Assembly (NCBI GenBank): GCA_048013815.1
Contig: CM106585.1
Location: 7,812,001-7,876,000, forward strand
DNA from: Setoptus koraiensis
Taxonomy: Eukaryota; Arthropoda
DNA length: 64,000 nt
Direction: 5' to 3'
How positions within the stretch are numbered: position 1 is the first letter of the stretch; the number at the start of each line of letters is the position of its first letter. The position numbers were made by a program, and so were the translations under genes. The notes beneath the pieces were generated by a model. It did no database searches. It was given only the letters and a program-made list of their open reading frames with translations, and was not told the origin of the DNA. Below are positions 41,656-51,709 of this stretch, piece by piece.

Positions 41656-43698
41656 ATGCCGTCCATGGATCCAAGTTTTGACGACGCCTGGAAGTCAGAG
41701 GAAGAGATTCAATTGGCCGAAATATTAGCATTCTACGACGAATGGTTAGCCGCGGAGCTAGATTCTTTCGAACAAAAGACAACAGAACTAGAATGGAAAG
41801 AGATAATTGATGGATATTTCGTCGACTATGTTGTGAAGATAAAACTGCAATCGGATAAATCATTATTTGCTCAAACCATTGACAGCTTTACCGAGTTGGA
41901 GCTGTCTGAAAGCGACGATCGAGGCACCCAAATATGGTCGGCCAGAGGTCGGATTCATTATGACAACTACGTTGACTCCCAATCAAACAACTGCCTGCAA
42001 ATCAGAATCTCAAATAAACAAGGGCAAAACAAGACTTGGAATCACATCGAGCGTAAGCCAACTGTTGGCCTTTTCAAAATTGCGAATGCGAAATATTTTA
42101 AAAGCAAAATCGATATCATCACTGACGGACTCAAACGGATTGCCAACGACTATCTACTTCGGTCGGCCATTCTCGCTAAAGAAAGGGAATATACTAATTT
42201 TGAAAATAGTAACATCCTAGAATGTGTGTCACTAAATACTAAGTTGACGCTGGAGGATAGTGATGACGCCCGGCTGAATGAGAGCCAAATAGAGGCCATC
42301 AATAATGCTCTATGCAGCCGAATTAGTTTGATAATGGGACCACCAGGTACAGGGAAAACATTCACTTCGGCAGAATTGGCATTACAACTTTTCAGAACAA
42401 GACTCTCTATTGATTCCAAGATACTTATTTGCGCTTCTAGTAATGTAGCCGTCGATATTATAGCCGACAACATATATGAATTGGGCAAACTGAGAATGGT
42501 GAGATTGAGTTCAGAGTTCAATATAAGAAAACAGGATGGAAACTGTAAGCCGTACTACCTAAATCGCCGAGTTGATTACGAGGTCATGGTCTATTATCGC
42601 AACCAATGCTCATCAGAGGACCTAGAATATGAGAGGCGAAAAATGAGGAGATACAGGAAAAAGTTCGAGAAAAAGATACTGAGTGAAGCTCAAGTGATCT
42701 GCTGCACATGCAATAGTATCCCTAAGCTGATGACATACGGCTCTTATTTGTTTGATTCCATAATTGTTGACGAGTGTAGCCAGATAAGTGTCCCGGATGG
42801 TATGTTACTCTTACAGTTTCTGCCAAGGCGCTTAGTGCTGGTTGGGGACGACAACCAATTGGGACCGGTTATAAAGGAAACGCTGAAAAAGAAATATAAT
42901 TGCGCAAATACTGTCCTATATAACAAACTTAAAGGTGTCGGTTTCAAGCCTGTGATGCTAAACGTTCAATACCGTATGCACCCGGAGATAGTGAAATTTC
43001 CTAACAGTCACTTCTATGGCGGAAAAATACAAAACGGCATTCAGGCAAGCGACCGTCGATGGACGGGTAACCAAGGCGGAAGTCCGTTTCCCATTTCTGG
43101 CACACCAATTTATTTCCATTGTCACAATTTTGAGGAGAGTTGTAGAGCTGATTCCACATCCTGGATCAACGAAGGAGAGATAAATATTGCTATCAGCACA
43201 GTTGCAGTGCTATTATCTAGGGGAATAGAACGAAATAAAATTGGTGTGATTACGCCATACAAAGATCAAAGCGAGTGCTTAAGAGAAAAACTGTCTTGCG
43301 GTGGAAATTTTATGCTCAGACAATCGCCGGAGCATTCTATTGAAGTGGACACTGTCGATGCCTACCAGGGTCGTGACAAAGATTATATAATTGTGTCATT
43401 GGTCAGATCAAAGGATTGCACTGGCTTCATAGCCGATGGCAAGCGACTGAACGTGACGCTAACTCGAGCAAAATATGGCTTAATCATAATCGGAAATGCA
43501 CTAGCTTTATCCAGGAATCCTTTATTGGATGTATTGATTCAGAACTTCTCCAAAAGAGACCTCTTGTATTCAGGTATTCTATCAGAGAAATCTCAACCTG
43601 TTACATTGAACAAACTCTTTATCAGAAAACAGCGCATGATTATGTGGAAGAGCTCTCAAATGAGAGTTCTCAGAACTAGATTACTGTGCGTAAAGTGA
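41656..43698 (+). CDS. UPF1-like SF1 RNA/DNA helicase
   Basis: Superfamily 1 helicase of the UPF1-like group, 680 residues from ATG 41656. Motifs in order: Walker A GPPGTGKT (228-235), CASSNVAVD (Ia), ICCTCN (about 352), VDECSQ (371-376), VGDDNQLGP (III), QYRMHP (about 438), GVITPYKDQ (IV), VDTVDAYQGRDKD (about 562-574) and RLNVTLTRAK (about 596). The N-terminal 225 residues carry a short beta-barrel-like domain (1B). The Cys/His-rich UPF2-binding domain of true UPF1 is absent, so this is not the nonsense-mediated-decay factor itself. Closest relative is the gene at 45625: the two share the sequence from FYDEWLAAEL / FYDDWLSEDL to the C terminus. Single exon; AATAAA follows at 43723. Confidence 0.88.
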   Translation: MPSMDPSFDDAWKSEEEIQLAEILAFYDEWLAAELDSFEQKTTELEWKEIIDGYFVDYVVKIKLQSDKSLFAQTIDSFTELELSESDDRGTQIWSARGRIHYDNYVDSQSNNCLQIRISNKQGQNKTWNHIERKPTVGLFKIANAKYFKSKIDIITDGLKRIANDYLLRSAILAKEREYTNFENSNILECVSLNTKLTLEDSDDARLNESQIEAINNALCSRISLIMGPPGTGKTFTSAELALQLFRTRLSIDSKILICASSNVAVDIIADNIYELGKLRMVRLSSEFNIRKQDGNCKPYYLNRRVDYEVMVYYRNQCSSEDLEYERRKMRRYRKKFEKKILSEAQVICCTCNSIPKLMTYGSYLFDSIIVDECSQISVPDGMLLLQFLPRRLVLVGDDNQLGPVIKETLKKKYNCANTVLYNKLKGVGFKPVMLNVQYRMHPEIVKFPNSHFYGGKIQNGIQASDRRWTGNQGGSPFPISGTPIYFHCHNFEESCRADSTSWINEGEINIAISTVAVLLSRGIERNKIGVITPYKDQSECLREKLSCGGNFMLRQSPEHSIEVDTVDAYQGRDKDYIIVSLVRSKDCTGFIADGKRLNVTLTRAKYGLIIIGNALALSRNPLLDVLIQNFSKRDLLYSGILSEKSQPVTLNKLFIRKQRMIMWKSSQMRVLRTRLLCVK

Positions 43699-43722
43699 AT
43701 TAGCAAATCTTTTTTTTTTGAC

Positions 43723-43728
43723 AATAAA
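43723..43728 (+). terminator. polyadenylation signal of first helicase gene
   Basis: AATAAA 25 bases after the stop codon, preceded by a run of ten T. Confidence 0.6.
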
Positions 43729-44046
43729 CTCACGACACCGTGTATATTGTACACAAAGCGAATCGATTGACTGGGGCTTCGAATATTAAACTATATCATC
43801 GTAATGAGTCTCTAATCTTTATTGATCGCAAAGGGTTTCTTTTCTTGATTATTTTAGAATCGGCGTTGGGGGGGAGGGGGAAAGATGTAGACGACACGGA
43901 GTCGCGACACTTCGGCGCCGATTCTGAGACAGCGGGTTTCATGCTATCATCGGACGAGCTGTTGACACTTGTGGATGGAGGTTTATGGAAGAATACAAAT
44001 CATTGTCCCAATTGTGAGAAGATCTTCCGCTGTCCCGCATCATCTT

Positions 44047-44260
44047 AGCAAATGCATAAGCTTTATCTAGGAATACATCATTAGATGTATTGATCCAGAA
44101 GTTCTCCAGAAGAGACCTTATGTGTTCAGGTATCCTAACAGAGGAATCTCTACCTGTTACAGTGAACAAATTTCTGATTAGGAAATTGCGCATGAACATA
44201 GGTAGAGTTCCCAGTGTTAGCTTCGAGTAAGCCCAGTCTAGAGAGATCCTATAAATAAAG
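44047..44260 (+). pseudogene. 3'-end remnant of a UPF1-like helicase copy
   Basis: Matches the end of the first helicase (43499-43680): the block ACTAGCTTTATCCAGGAATC through TGTTACATTGAACAAACT is recognisable as ATAAGCTTTATCTAGGAATA and TGTTACAGTGAACAAATT, with many stops. It ends with GAGATCCTATAAATAAAGTG, the same ending as the second helicase at 48341. No open frame survives. Confidence 0.75.
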
Positions 44261-44374
44261 TGAGATGGATCAACATCTGGCGCTTTCTAAGTTATCTGGC
44301 GGGCAGTTTTATTGACGACGTTGCGTTGCTCATTCCTTTGCAGGTCATTCAAATCAGTTGCCGACTAGCACCCC

Positions 44375-44800
44375 ATAATCCCTCACGCCTTACTTGTTGC
44401 GGCGACGAAAACGATCTCATCAAAAACCGATTGAGTCGCATAGAAACTGATAGAGAGACAATCGTACTCAATGAACTGGGCAAACTTATGTATCAAGTTC
44501 ATTGTGTCGCATCGGAGATGCCGTAGATGTGGACACTGGTGACGCTTCCCGGAATTGTGAAAAAAAAACAATATCGTCCTGTCGTGCCCTTGATCCAACT
44601 GATTTTATCACAAATCGAAGCAACCTAAATGTTTTGCTAATTCGAGCCAAGTGCGCTCTCATTGTCCTTGGCGACGCGGTGGCCTTATTCAAAAATCTAT
44701 TACTATAAACATGCATGTTGGTCAACGATTGCTCTACGAGAGGCTCGTTGCTAGGAGACTTCACAGATAAACTATTTCCAGCTTACGGCACGAACACCCA
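44375..44800 (+). pseudogene. second helicase remnant (C-terminal motifs only)
   Basis: Broken frames still read ENDLIKNRL, DVDTGDASR, DPTDFITNRSNLNVLLIRAK and IVLGDAVALFKN, matching SNLIKNRL, VDTVDAYQG, NCTGFISDRKRLNVTLTRAK and IIGNALALANN of the second helicase. Frame changes and a run of A at 44562-44570 separate them. This is a third family member decayed between the two intact ones. Confidence 0.8.
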
Positions 44801-45624
44801 TTGGAATCATATCTCGACGGTAAATTCTAGTTAATCCGATTCACATTTTAACTTGTTGCTACCGTTTCATATTTGTTTTTATTTCATTACAATCAAAATC
44901 TGCCGTGTTATCGTTGTGGTCTGATTCGTTTGCAATTGACGAATTGCAACATGACGCCACACGTTTGCATTGAAAAGTCGATGATATTTCTGTTCAAAGT
45001 TCCAACTTGAGACACAATTATTTTCACACAATCCAAAATCATCTTGTTGTCGCCGTTGCTCTCCTTTCTGTCACTATTACAATGTTAGACTGCCGATTGA
45101 AGTTCACGTGTTTACAAGCAGCATTAGTTTTTCGACGCTCTGAAATGAAGCCCTTGTGAGACGCCAGCCCGAATCGTCGGGCTATTGCGCCAAGTTTTTG
45201 GTTGTTTTCGTTTGGTCGTAAGCCGACATGTTGAACTAACACTGGCTTGTCGCGATGCAAGCGTCGCATTCGTGATCGGTTGGATTACTCTCGAATATAT
45301 GATGAAGACTAACAAATAAAGAGGCATTTGTGTCGGGGGAAGGCAAAAAGCACTCTAATAATCTGTAGTTCAACATTGAGCGCATATCAATTTACATTGT
45401 ACCCCCCGCAGAGACAAAAGCTTGTAAGAGCGAAACAATCCTTTTTTCCTCTACTCACAAGTCAGCATTATGAGTCATGTTCACATAATATCCTTGTATT
45501 TGTAGTCTATAGTCACACGGTTGATTACATAAGAACAATCTAAACAAAGTCGTCTATTAATCCCTGTTAATTAAGCAAATTTTCAGTTTTTTTAAACTCA
45601 GTCTTGTTACACTCAACTATTAAC
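44801..45624. other. intergenic upstream of F-box helicase
   Basis: No gene or clear TATA box seen. Short minus-strand frames at 45039-45327 have no motifs. Confidence 0.4.
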
Positions 45625-48366
45625 ATGGCATCTGAGAGGCGGGCTTGCTGGATTGACCTGTTGCCCGCAGAAATTCTATATATAATACTTGGCCATCTGA
45701 GCGATTACACAGATCGTTACCATTTATCCCTGTTGTCGGACAGATTAGCAAGTGTGGTACTGGAATCATACAAATCCCTTCGGACAATTGAAAGTCTATC
45801 ACTTGATGATTACAAGGCAAACACGGTCGACTTTGAGGCGCTTGAGCCCATTCTAAAGACAGCCTCTAACCTCAAAACACTGAAACTGACCAACCGATAT
45901 GGACAAAATGTGGTCAGAAGATTGGGACCGGACTCACATTATATTGTTACGGACAATTGTCCCCAATTGACAAGCTTGGATGTATCCGGTGTCTCGATTG
46001 CCCCATCCGAGCTAGTTTCGATGATGAAAAAATGCGATACAATTTCTTCGTTGAACATAGTTGATGCAAGGTTCGATGATCTGAACGAGATGCCAATCAT
46101 AGAACATCGGGCGTTCATTCAAATTGAGCGAAATGATAGATGTACTTACGAACCCGACTATTCCCCAAACTATGTTGTCTCTCGAATGTTACCAGCCCCT
46201 AGGAGGCCCCTTCAATCTCCACCCAGGAGGCTGATTCCCGGTCGAATCCGACGAGTTCCGGCCGATGGTAGAGACCTTCAATCGATATCTTTCCCAGCCC
46301 CTTATGGTGAATCAACCACGAAAGAGGAGATTCTTTTGAAAAGAGAATTGGCATTTTATGATGATTGGCTGTCAGAGGACCTCACTGATTTCTATCAGCA
46401 ATTTGAAGAAATACTATGGACAAAAATCCACGAACAGGGCCACTATAGCTACATTGCAACAATAAAAAAAGGCAAGATCAATCGATCTTTCCTACACGAA
46501 ATTGATAAATTTACCAATTTGGAATTGTCAGAACATGACATGATGGGTGACACTATATGGTCAGCGCGAGGGTGGCTTCATCAAGACAGTCACATCCAGT
46601 TAAACAAATGTCTGCGTGTCAAAGTTAGAAATGTTGGTGGTCAAAACAGGACCTGGTATCACGTTGAGGCCATGCCTACCAAGGGTCTATTTAGGATAAC
46701 TAATGCCAATCTTCGGAATATACACCTAGAGAGGAAAGAAATGCTAACAAATGGTCTCAAGCAAATATCTTGTGACTATTTGCTTCGTTCAGTCGTTCTT
46801 GCAGGAAAGAATGAATTTTCGATATTTGCTCGAAGAAACAAACTGAGATCTGTATCACAAGACCATATCACGTTGGGCGATGATTGTAATCTCAATGAGA
46901 GTCAGGTAAACGCTATCAAGACCTCGTTGTGCAACAGGATCAGTCTGATAATGGGGCCGCCCGGCACAGGCAAGACATTTACCTCTGCAATGTTGGCCTC
47001 AAAACTGTTCGAAACACGTTCTTGTATAAACTCTAAGATACTGATATGTGGATCGAGCAACATCGCAGTAGACATTATAGCAGACAAAATCCGAGAACTG
47101 GGCCTACTCAGAGTGGTGAGAATCAGTTCTGAGTACAACATGAAAAAACATGATGGTAATTCTGAGCCTTACTATTTGAATAAGCTTCTAGAAGACAGGA
47201 TCAAGGTGAAGACAGGTGAAGAAAGTTTCTTACCAGAACCGTTCAGAGGATTACGTGAAATGCTTTCTCAAGAGAAATACTTAAACCGCCATGAGAGATA
47301 TGAAATGTATGATCGGAGGAGGAGATGCGAGCAACTTATACTGGACGAATCTCAGGTGATTTGCTGCACATGTAATGGCGTTCCCAAATTACTAAGCTAT
47401 ATAAACGGCAAATATATATTCGATTCGATAATTGTTGACGAGTGCAGCCAAATCAGCGTTCCGGAAGGTTTGTTGCTCCTGCAATTCCTGCCCAGACGCA
47501 TAGTGCTAGTTGGGGACGACAATCAATTGGGACCAGTGATAAAGGACACGCTGAAGAAGAAATATAATTGCGAAAACACTGTCCTATATAACAAACTTAA
47601 AGGTGTCGGTTTCAAGCCGATCATGTTGGATGTTCAGTACCGCATGCATCCAGAAATAGTGAAATTTCCCAACAAGCATTTTTATCAAGGCAAGATAGCG
47701 AACGGCATCCAAGCCAGCGACAGACAATGGACTGGACACGAAAACAAATGTCCTTTTCCCAAACCGGACAGGCCTATATATTTCCAATGTCATAATTCAA
47801 TGGAGAGCTCTAGAGATCATTCTACATCATGGATCAATGACGGAGAAGTCGAAGTTGTTGTGGCTACCATTCAGATTTTGCTCTCGAGAGGTATACAGAA
47901 GAATGAGATCGGGGTCATCACACCCTACAAAGATCAAAGTAACCTCATCAAAAATCGACTGAAGCCCAGAGATGACAAGGGAAAGATAATTAAGACAGAG
48001 CCTTCGAATGACATCATCGAAGTAGACACTGTCGATGCTTACCAGGGTCGCGACAAAAATTACGTTATTGTTTCATTGGTCAGATCTAGGAACTGTACTG
48101 GTTTCATTTCAGATAGAAAACGACTCAATGTGACGCTGACCAGGGCAAAATACGGCCTTGTAATTATCGGAAACGCGCTCGCTTTGGCCAATAACCCATT
48201 GCTCAATCTCCTAATCAAGGATTGTTCTAGCAGAGGCCTATTGTACTCAGATTTTTTGTCAGAAAAATCTCGATCCCTCACATTCAAAGAACTTGTGATG
48301 CAAGACCACAGTATCTCAGAGGTTGTAAGTTCAGTGATGAGAGATCTCATAAATAAAGTGAGATAG
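45625..48366 (+). CDS. F-box and leucine-rich-repeat protein fused to a UPF1-like helicase
   Basis: 913 residues from ATG 45625 (ACATGG context). The N terminus has an F-box-like helix set: WIDLLPAEILYIILGHL then YHLSLLSDRLASVVLES (about 9-50). Leucine-rich strands follow (NLKTLKLTN, LTSLDVSGV, ISSLNIVDA; about 85-150). A Pro/Arg linker (about 185-235) leads to a complete SF1 helicase: GPPGTGKT (444-451), CGSSNIAVD, VDECSQ (604-609), VGDDNQLGP, QYRMHP, VDTVDAYQGRDK (about 795-806), RLNVTLTRAK. F-boxes bind SKP1 in SCF ubiquitin ligases, so the protein may link RNA or DNA remodelling to ubiquitination (inference). No UPF1 Cys/His domain. One uninterrupted exon, so the fusion is not an artefact of gene modelling. 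AATAAA overlaps the last codons. Confidence 0.88.
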   Translation: MASERRACWIDLLPAEILYIILGHLSDYTDRYHLSLLSDRLASVVLESYKSLRTIESLSLDDYKANTVDFEALEPILKTASNLKTLKLTNRYGQNVVRRLGPDSHYIVTDNCPQLTSLDVSGVSIAPSELVSMMKKCDTISSLNIVDARFDDLNEMPIIEHRAFIQIERNDRCTYEPDYSPNYVVSRMLPAPRRPLQSPPRRLIPGRIRRVPADGRDLQSISFPAPYGESTTKEEILLKRELAFYDDWLSEDLTDFYQQFEEILWTKIHEQGHYSYIATIKKGKINRSFLHEIDKFTNLELSEHDMMGDTIWSARGWLHQDSHIQLNKCLRVKVRNVGGQNRTWYHVEAMPTKGLFRITNANLRNIHLERKEMLTNGLKQISCDYLLRSVVLAGKNEFSIFARRNKLRSVSQDHITLGDDCNLNESQVNAIKTSLCNRISLIMGPPGTGKTFTSAMLASKLFETRSCINSKILICGSSNIAVDIIADKIRELGLLRVVRISSEYNMKKHDGNSEPYYLNKLLEDRIKVKTGEESFLPEPFRGLREMLSQEKYLNRHERYEMYDRRRRCEQLILDESQVICCTCNGVPKLLSYINGKYIFDSIIVDECSQISVPEGLLLLQFLPRRIVLVGDDNQLGPVIKDTLKKKYNCENTVLYNKLKGVGFKPIMLDVQYRMHPEIVKFPNKHFYQGKIANGIQASDRQWTGHENKCPFPKPDRPIYFQCHNSMESSRDHSTSWINDGEVEVVVATIQILLSRGIQKNEIGVITPYKDQSNLIKNRLKPRDDKGKIIKTEPSNDIIEVDTVDAYQGRDKNYVIVSLVRSRNCTGFISDRKRLNVTLTRAKYGLVIIGNALALANNPLLNLLIKDCSSRGLLYSDFLSEKSRSLTFKELVMQDHSISEVVSSVMRDLINKVR

Positions 48367-48851
48367 ATCAACATCTGCAAGTTGATTAGTAATCGTTCAT
48401 ATTTATTTGTCCTAAACTGGCTGGATCGCTCTCTTTTGCACAGTCCTGCACAGGAATTTTTATAGTGAGATCCATTCGTTTGCATTTTTCTAACCAAAAT
48501 ATAAATAGATTGTATATCTCGTTCCTTTCGGCACCCATGCACTATGGCTTTTTGTTGTTCGAACCACTCATGAAAGTTTCATGAACATATTCTGCTGAAG
48601 AGCATCGTTTATCCGGTTAGCGCAAACAGAAGAATTGTAAAGAATTGGGGCTGTCATGAACGAATCGTCGCGGACATTTTCAGCACTCGCTCTTACAAAG
48701 CTTCAAACGAAATCAAAAATAGATTTCTATCAGATGCTCAACTCGAGTTAGGTGATATTCTACGGTGACAAAATTCAGAATTTCAAAATAGGTATCCAGA
48801 AATAAAATGACAAATAGAAGAGACGAATTGTTCCATTTTCAAATACACAGG
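48367..48851. other. intergenic, no gene seen
   Basis: Lies between the F-box helicase and the charged secreted protein. A 160-codon minus-strand frame here overlaps the helicase end and is its antisense shadow. Confidence 0.45.
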
Positions 48852-48860
48852 TATAAAATG
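48852..48860 (+). promoter_or_regulatory. TATA box of charged secreted protein
   Basis: TATAAAATG, about 128 bp before the ATG at 48980. Well placed for a leader of about 100 bases. Confidence 0.6.
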
Positions 48861-48979
48861 AGCCACCATATGGGTTGAGCTGCTTAGATCGATTTTGGTC
48901 GTCAAATTGAACTATTGAAAAAAGATTTCGCCACAGATCTTACATAACTTCGAATCGTGTGCAACCGGAAATATTTACA

Positions 48980-49486
48980 ATGAAGAATACAATGAAAGTG
49001 GTTGCAGCAGTTTTACTGTTGACAATTGTTTGTGGGGTCGCATCAGCAACACTAGTTGATAAGTTAAAAAATAAATGTACCGGTTGCTTCAAGCCGTCCC
49101 CGACCCACGAAACTCCCGATGAACAGCACCATTCAGAGTCAAAAGAAAAACATGATGAAGGTAAAGACGAAAAGAAAGAGGGACTAGCGGATAAAATTAT
49201 CGACAAGTTGAAGGACAAAGATTTTCAAGAAAAATTATTGGAAAAGGGCAAAAAGATGCTCGATAAGAAGTCAAAAAAAGGAAAAGGTGAAAAATACGGA
49301 GAGCATGAAGACCGATACGAGAGAGAGGAATACGGAGATGAGTACGAGAGAGAACACGAACGTTCATATGGAAGAGAAGAACACGAAGGTTCATATGGGA
49401 GAGAGTATGAAAATTCGCGGCGCGAGGAGAGCTTTCGACGTTCAGATAGTTCGAGTAGTTCAGATGGTGGTTACGACTCCGATTAG
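48980..49486 (+). CDS. small charged secreted protein
   Basis: 168 residues, no family recognised. A signal peptide is clear (MKVVAAVLLLTIVCGVASA). A CTGC cysteine pair follows just after it, then a Lys/Glu/Asp-rich helix (LADKIIDKLKDKDFQEKLLE), and a C-terminal run of Tyr/Glu/Arg repeats (RSYGREEHEGSYGREYEN) ending in a Ser/Asp tail. The start at 48980 is preferred because upstream residues would precede the signal peptide. Composition suggests a disordered or mineral- or matrix-binding secreted protein, but nothing fixes a function. Confidence 0.65.
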   Translation: MKNTMKVVAAVLLLTIVCGVASATLVDKLKNKCTGCFKPSPTHETPDEQHHSESKEKHDEGKDEKKEGLADKIIDKLKDKDFQEKLLEKGKKMLDKKSKKGKGEKYGEHEDRYEREEYGDEYEREHERSYGREEHEGSYGREYENSRREESFRRSDSSSSSDGGYDSD

Positions 49487-50018
49487 GAATGGTGAAATAT
49501 ATTATTAGTACCTATTATCCATATCAATCTAGAATCGATCTCCCATCTGATCATCGAGTCAGCTAGTTGGACGACGAAGCATGAGTTTTGCATTGTTTCC
49601 CTCCCTCACTTGATGACGATAGCTAGTGATTGATTAGCAGACAAAAAAAAACACAAATAAATACAAATAAATCATGACTTGGAGTGACAGTTTTCCTTTC
49701 TCATTTTCTCAACAAGTATTGTATGTTAAATAGATTATGTAGCTCAGACCTCTTTATTTGATGATAGAAAATTATGGTCTTGAATAGGTTTTAGGCTTTT
49801 CCGCCAGCATAATCATTTATGCCTTAACGTTCTCATTATTCTGGCTGCATCGTCAGCAGTGACGCTGATTGAGTGATTCCAGTCATCTCGCGCTTGATTC
49901 ACCAAACAGATGACTTTGAGCTGGTGAAACAATTAAACCGAATCGGTCGTTTGCTCTAGACCAGCCTTTTGCTGAACTATGACAACTATCAGATGACAAT
50001 AAGTGTTAACTTAAAATA
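49487..50018. other. intergenic, no gene seen
   Basis: AT-rich. AATAAA words at about 49656 and 49666 may end the charged-protein transcript. No coding sequence recognised. Confidence 0.45.
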
Positions 50019-51545
50019 ATGAGGTTCGGACACAAGAGGCACCAACTGACGTCAATTCTTTCATTTGTTGGACTAATTATGTGCACAAACGGATATTTAG
50101 CCAAGAAGATATTTGACATGACTTATGGGGGTTATGAATGTGTAGATTTCGAAGACCGAAAAACCTATAGCATAGTTGTGTCATACATCCACAACCATTC
50201 TGAATATATACATTTTGGTATCCCTAACTGTGGGTTCAAATTGGATCAAAACGGGCAAATGCCTCCAGCTAATGAGGGGATGGAATTGATTGTTGGTTCT
50301 TTCGATCTAGTTGCAGATGTGAAGATAACAGTCTATAGGTCTTATACATATTTTGCAGTAATATCCAATAGAATGGTACTGTCACCAAAGTTTTTTTACA
50401 TTAGTAACGTTACAAAATTGACACATTTCAATTATACCTGTAAAGAGGACATCAATGATTTGTTTCAGGACAACGCCTTTGAAGAATCAAAACCAAAACA
50501 GGCTTATTTATCACCAGCAAGAATATTCGATAGCTCATGGGACAGTGGTATGGATATGTTTTATACAATGACGTGTAATCACATCTCTCTAGGCAATACA
50601 CCGGGTCGTTATTTTCAAATAATGCCTCCGGCAAAAAGTAAAACTACTTTAAATATTGGTTTCTATTTTGGGTCTAATAGTAGTGAAATGACCACAACTA
50701 GTAGAAAATTCATTGTTAAGGATGGTCATTTCAAGTTTCCTTGTAATGGTACTTGCTGTGGAGATAAGTTACCGACGCTGGGCAAAACAGTGATTAGTAT
50801 AATTGGGTTTAAATTAAAAGGAAATTTAGAAAAAATGTTCGATAGACACGAAGAGATTATCAAGAATTGTCCGATAACGATAAAAATGGACCTAACTGAC
50901 GCATTGACTGATAAAGATGATGGTTTAGGCATTGAGAGGATGGCCCAATTGGGCTACAAATTTGAACAAAGCGGACCGAAGGATCTCTTTATTGATTGTT
51001 CAAATAACATTACATGTGGCTTAATCGCTTCTTCAAATCATCTCAAGTCCAATCTGAAAGCTATGTGTGAATTTCCAGGAACAAATGTTACTTCTATTCT
51101 ATTGGCACCCGATGTTAAACTTCCGTGTGAAAAAAAGAAGGGATCCCGATTGGGTCTTTGGCTAGCTGTGGCATCATTTGCAATAGTGTTCTTAGCAACA
51201 GTAATATATATGGTGTATTATTTCATGGTGCGCGGAGGAAACAATCGGGGTAGAGTACAAAAACGAGAAACACCGAGGATGAGATCCGGTCTGACGTTGC
51301 CAATGCAGCGCTTGAAAGCAGTGAATGCCATGTCGAGCGCCTCAGGTCCAAAGACCATTGCAAGCTCGATCACTATTGAAGGAGTGGCCAAGATGCCTAT
51401 TAGAAGCGCGGGAAGTGTTGACATATCTCGTGCTAGCAGTGTCTACAACCCAAACACTACGGGAAGTTCAGGAACTCTGAGGCCCACTATTAAGAAAGGT
51501 CTCGGCTTACCAAGACTTCCTAGAAGTCCAGGATTTTCTGCTTGA
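50019..51545 (+). CDS. orphan type I membrane glycoprotein
   Basis: 508 residues. Signal peptide near 10-27 (LTSILSFVGLIMCTNGYLA), a large ectodomain (28-378) with about 14 cysteines and many N-x-S/T sites (HNHSEY, ISNVTKL, GSNSSEM, CNGTCC, CSNNITC, GTNVTS), one membrane span at about 380-404 (LWLAVASFAIVFLATVIYMV), and a basic Ser/Pro-rich tail. No family recognised. The pattern resembles a cell-surface receptor or adhesion protein. Single exon; AATAAA at 51592. Function unknown. Confidence 0.75.
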   Translation: MRFGHKRHQLTSILSFVGLIMCTNGYLAKKIFDMTYGGYECVDFEDRKTYSIVVSYIHNHSEYIHFGIPNCGFKLDQNGQMPPANEGMELIVGSFDLVADVKITVYRSYTYFAVISNRMVLSPKFFYISNVTKLTHFNYTCKEDINDLFQDNAFEESKPKQAYLSPARIFDSSWDSGMDMFYTMTCNHISLGNTPGRYFQIMPPAKSKTTLNIGFYFGSNSSEMTTTSRKFIVKDGHFKFPCNGTCCGDKLPTLGKTVISIIGFKLKGNLEKMFDRHEEIIKNCPITIKMDLTDALTDKDDGLGIERMAQLGYKFEQSGPKDLFIDCSNNITCGLIASSNHLKSNLKAMCEFPGTNVTSILLAPDVKLPCEKKKGSRLGLWLAVASFAIVFLATVIYMVYYFMVRGGNNRGRVQKRETPRMRSGLTLPMQRLKAVNAMSSASGPKTIASSITIEGVAKMPIRSAGSVDISRASSVYNPNTTGSSGTLRPTIKKGLGLPRLPRSPGFSA

Positions 51546-51591
51546 AACGCTATTTAATCACTTGTATTCTCGCAATCTATACAATCGGCTG

Positions 51592-51597
51592 AATAAA
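51592..51597 (+). terminator. polyadenylation signal of orphan membrane protein gene
   Basis: AATAAA 47 bases past the stop codon. Confidence 0.55.
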
Positions 51598-51709
51598 TAA
51601 GCTAACACGAGGCTCGAATTTCTGCTTTTCTCCTCCCGCCAGGCGGCGTGTGTGTGTGTGCAGTATGTGCGGGTTGTGTGCGGAGTGCGTGCCGTGCGTG
51701 AGCGGCGTG

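Noticed and set aside
48060-48542. 160-codon minus-strand frame
   Set aside because: Mostly antisense of the conserved helicase C terminus.
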